Below the pieces are notes generated by a model. That model did no database searches. It saw only the letters and a program-made list of their open reading frames with translations, and was not told where the DNA came from. Made by a program: the position numbers and the translations under genes. From Streptomyces sp. JHA26 (GTDB lineage: Bacteria; Actinomycetota; Actinomycetes; Streptomycetales; Streptomycetaceae): 64,000 nt of DNA. Location of the stretch: positions 43,081-107,080 of the forward strand of contig NZ_BDJC01000020.1 in assembly GCF_002005565.1 (NCBI RefSeq), given 5' to 3'. This document shows, in pieces, positions 62,602 to 64,000 of the stretch; positions within the stretch are counted from its first letter, which is position 1, and each line of letters opens with the position of its first letter.

Positions 62602-62937
62602 GCCCAGCACATCGCCCTGGCCACCGACGACGTGGTCGCCGCCGCCCGCCGCTACCGCGCCGTCGGCGGTCCGCTGCCGCCAATCCCGGCCAACTACTAC
62701 GACGACCTCGCGGCCCGCTTCGAGTTCGCGGACGGAGAGCTGGAGACGTACCGGGAACTGGGCGTCCTCCACGACCGCGACGCCCACGGCACCTTCCGGC
62801 ACTGCTACACGCACACCGTCGGCCGGGTCTTCTTCGAACTCGTCCAGCGCGACGGCGGCTACCGCGGCTACGGCGCCGCGAACGCCCCGGTCCGGCTGGC
62901 CGCGCAGCACGCCGTACGGGGATTCACCGGCGGCTGA
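62602..62937 (+). pseudogene. HPPD-like / dehydroshikimate dehydratase C-terminal fragment
   Basis: The plus strand reads HIALATDDVVAAARRYRAVG, IPANYYDDLAARF, GVLHDRDAHGTFRHCYTHTV and GRVFFELVQRDGGYRGYGAA, then stop. This is the C-terminal metal-binding half of 4-hydroxyphenylpyruvate-dioxygenase-like proteins, including the QsuB-type dehydroshikimate dehydratases. The N-terminal part is missing; the preceding 120 bp hold an unrelated fragment (GGMAVFQAADAFRLFTGREP). Beside a permease fragment, it suggests a lost quinate/shikimate catabolic pair. Confidence 0.7.
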
Positions 62938-63003
62938 CGGCGGCCCCTCACGCCGACGCCCCCGCCCGGCCGACGGGCCGGACGGGGGCGTGCGAGCGGG
63001 GTG

Positions 63004-63885
63004 TCACTTCTTCGCCGACTCCACGGCGTGCCCGCCGAACTGGTTGCGCAGCGCGGCGATCATCTTCATCTGCGGCGAGTCGTCCTGCCGGGACGCGAAC
63101 CGCGCGAACAGCGACGCCGTGATCGCCGGCAGCGGCACCGCGTTGTCGATCGCGGCCTCCACCGTCCAGCGTCCCTCACCGGAGTCCTCGGCGTAGCCGC
63201 GCAGCTTCTCCAGGTGGTGGTCCTCGTCGAGGGCGTTGACCGCCAGGTCGAGCAGCCAGGAGCGGATGACGGTGCCCTCCTGCCAGGAGCGGAAGACCTC
63301 GCGGACGTTCTCCACGGAGTCGACCTTCTCCAGCAGCTCCCAGCCCTCGGCGTAGGCCTGCATCATGGCGTACTCGATGCCGTTGTGGACCATCTTCGAG
63401 AAGTGACCGGCGCCGACCTTGCCCGCGTGGACGAAGCCGTACGGGCCCTCCGGCTTGAGCGCGTCGAAGACCGGCATGAGGTCGTCGACGCACTCCTTGT
63501 CGCCGCCGACCATCAGCGCGTAGCCGTTCTTCAGGCCCCACACACCGCCCGAGACACCGGCGTCGACGAAGTGGATGCCGCGCTTGCCCAGCTCCGCGGC
63601 GTGCTTCTCGTCGTCGGTCCAGCGGGAGTTGCCGCCGTCGATGACGGTGTCGCCGGGCTTGAGCAGCGTCGCCAGCTGGTCGATGACGTGCTGCGTGGCG
63701 GCACCGGCCGGGACCATGACCCAGACCGCGCGCGGCCGCTCGAGCTGCTCGACGAGCTCGACCAGGCTGGCGACGTCGGCCTTCTCCGGATTGGTGTCGT
63801 ATCCGACGACGGTGTGGCCGGCGTTGCGCAGGCGCTCGCGCATGTTGCCGCCCATCTTGCCGAGACCCACGAGACCGATCTGCAT
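63004..63885 (-). CDS. gnd: 6-phosphogluconate dehydrogenase, decarboxylating (short type)
   Basis: 293 residues, ATG at 63885, one base after the pgi stop. Rossmann motif GLVGLGKMGGNM, substrate-binding IDGGNS, VSGGVWGLKNGYALMVGG and the catalytic Lys/Asn segment HFSKMVHNGIEYAMMQAYAE. Short form (~300 residues) rather than the 470-residue enzyme. Makes ribulose 5-phosphate, CO2 and reduced nicotinamide in the oxidative pentose phosphate pathway. Co-transcribed with pgi; in S. coelicolor this second pentose-phosphate cluster continues to zwf. Confidence 0.9.
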   Translation of the reverse strand: MQIGLVGLGKMGGNMRERLRNAGHTVVGYDTNPEKADVASLVELVEQLERPRAVWVMVPAGAATQHVIDQLATLLKPGDTVIDGGNSRWTDDEKHAAELGKRGIHFVDAGVSGGVWGLKNGYALMVGGDKECVDDLMPVFDALKPEGPYGFVHAGKVGAGHFSKMVHNGIEYAMMQAYAEGWELLEKVDSVENVREVFRSWQEGTVIRSWLLDLAVNALDEDHHLEKLRGYAEDSGEGRWTVEAAIDNAVPLPAITASLFARFASRQDDSPQMKMIAALRNQFGGHAVESAKK

Positions 63886-63886
63886 G

Positions 63887-64000
63887 TCAGTGCACTTCCT
63901 TCAGTTCACGGTAGGCGGCCACCAGCGCGGCCGTGGACGGGTCGAGACCGGGCACGTCGGCGCCTTCGGTCAGGGCGGGTTCGACGCGCTTGGCGAGGAC
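63887..64000 (-). CDS. pgi: C-terminal end of a probable glucose-6-phosphate isomerase (partial)
   Basis: Only the last 37 codons are in the window (VLAKRVEPALTEGADVPGLD, then STAALVAAYRELKEVH and TGA). The identification relies on position: it sits directly before gnd, and in S. coelicolor the gene in that place (SCO6659) is glucose-6-phosphate isomerase. The visible helix-rich end is compatible with that but not diagnostic by itself. Confidence 0.55.
   Translation of the reverse strand, partial: VLAKRVEPALTEGADVPGLDPSTAALVAAYRELKEVH

Overview
The window is chromosomal DNA from a high-GC actinomycete, almost certainly a Streptomyces. The evidence is strong G/C bias at third codon positions, many GTG starts, start/stop overlaps of the GTGA and ATGA type, XRE-DUF397 regulator pairs and a Zur box of the Streptomyces type. 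The right end (about 53-64 kb) has the gene order I recall for S. coelicolor SCO6650-SCO6659: 6-PTPS homologue, glycosyltransferase, methyltransferase, membrane protein, creatininase-family protein, GTP cyclohydrolase II, then 6-phosphogluconate dehydrogenase and glucose-6-phosphate isomerase. In S. coelicolor the Pgl phage-resistance genes lie close to this block, so the left part of the window probably occupies the same variable hotspot.

1-7.5 kb: a modification-dependent restriction locus on the minus strand. A coiled-coil protein is followed by McrB, McrC and a UvrD-like helicase that runs off the left edge. An EVE/PUA-like protein is divergent. 7.5-10.7 kb: small accessory genes (secreted Cys-rich protein, antitoxin-like protein, HATPase, aldo/keto reductase, a small membrane protein). 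11-15.7 kb: a very large NACHT STAND NTPase, then a scar made of a thioredoxin fragment, a perfect 31-bp inverted repeat and a decapitated XRE regulator with its DUF397 partner, then a NIPSNAP protein. 15.7-25.1 kb, minus strand: an nSTAND1-WD40 protein, a putative Mrr-like nuclease, an IS5-type transposase remnant and a complete Gabija system (GajA, GajB) with a clear sigma-70-type promoter. 25.3-26.4 kb: an intact XRE-DUF397 pair.

26.4-41 kb holds the most unusual block, a minus-strand operon. It encodes a 2113-residue Ser/Thr kinase fused to a DUF1998 helicase (DruE/DrmA-DrmB-like), a DrmD-like SNF2 helicase, a large adenine methyltransferase (DrmMI-like) and an EcsC protein. It looks like a DISARM/Druantia hybrid with a built-in kinase. 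41.2-47.4 kb: a CHAT protease/TPR module with a divergent three-gene operon that includes a membrane protein, plausibly a suicide-type defence system. Three loci share an inverted repeat, GTTGA-N5-TCAAC, in their upstream regions.

47.5-52.8 kb: a GNAT acetyltransferase with a Nur-like palindrome over its start, then a metal or metallophore transport operon behind a Zur box (lipoprotein binding protein, two permeases fused in one chain, MFS exporter) without an ATPase gene. 52.8-62 kb: a CDP-alcohol phosphotransferase, then a co-directional run (dehydrogenase, ABC exporter, PTPS homologue, GT4, methyltransferase, UPF0104 protein) facing a creatininase homologue, and a GTP cyclohydrolase II with Met120 in place of the usual Tyr. 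This is probably a biosynthetic pathway for an unknown pyrimidine/pterin-derived metabolite. 62.0-62.9 kb carries fragments of an MFS transporter and an HPPD/dehydroshikimate-dehydratase-like gene. The window closes with gnd and the 3' end of pgi. I saw no tRNA, rRNA, CRISPR array or origin.
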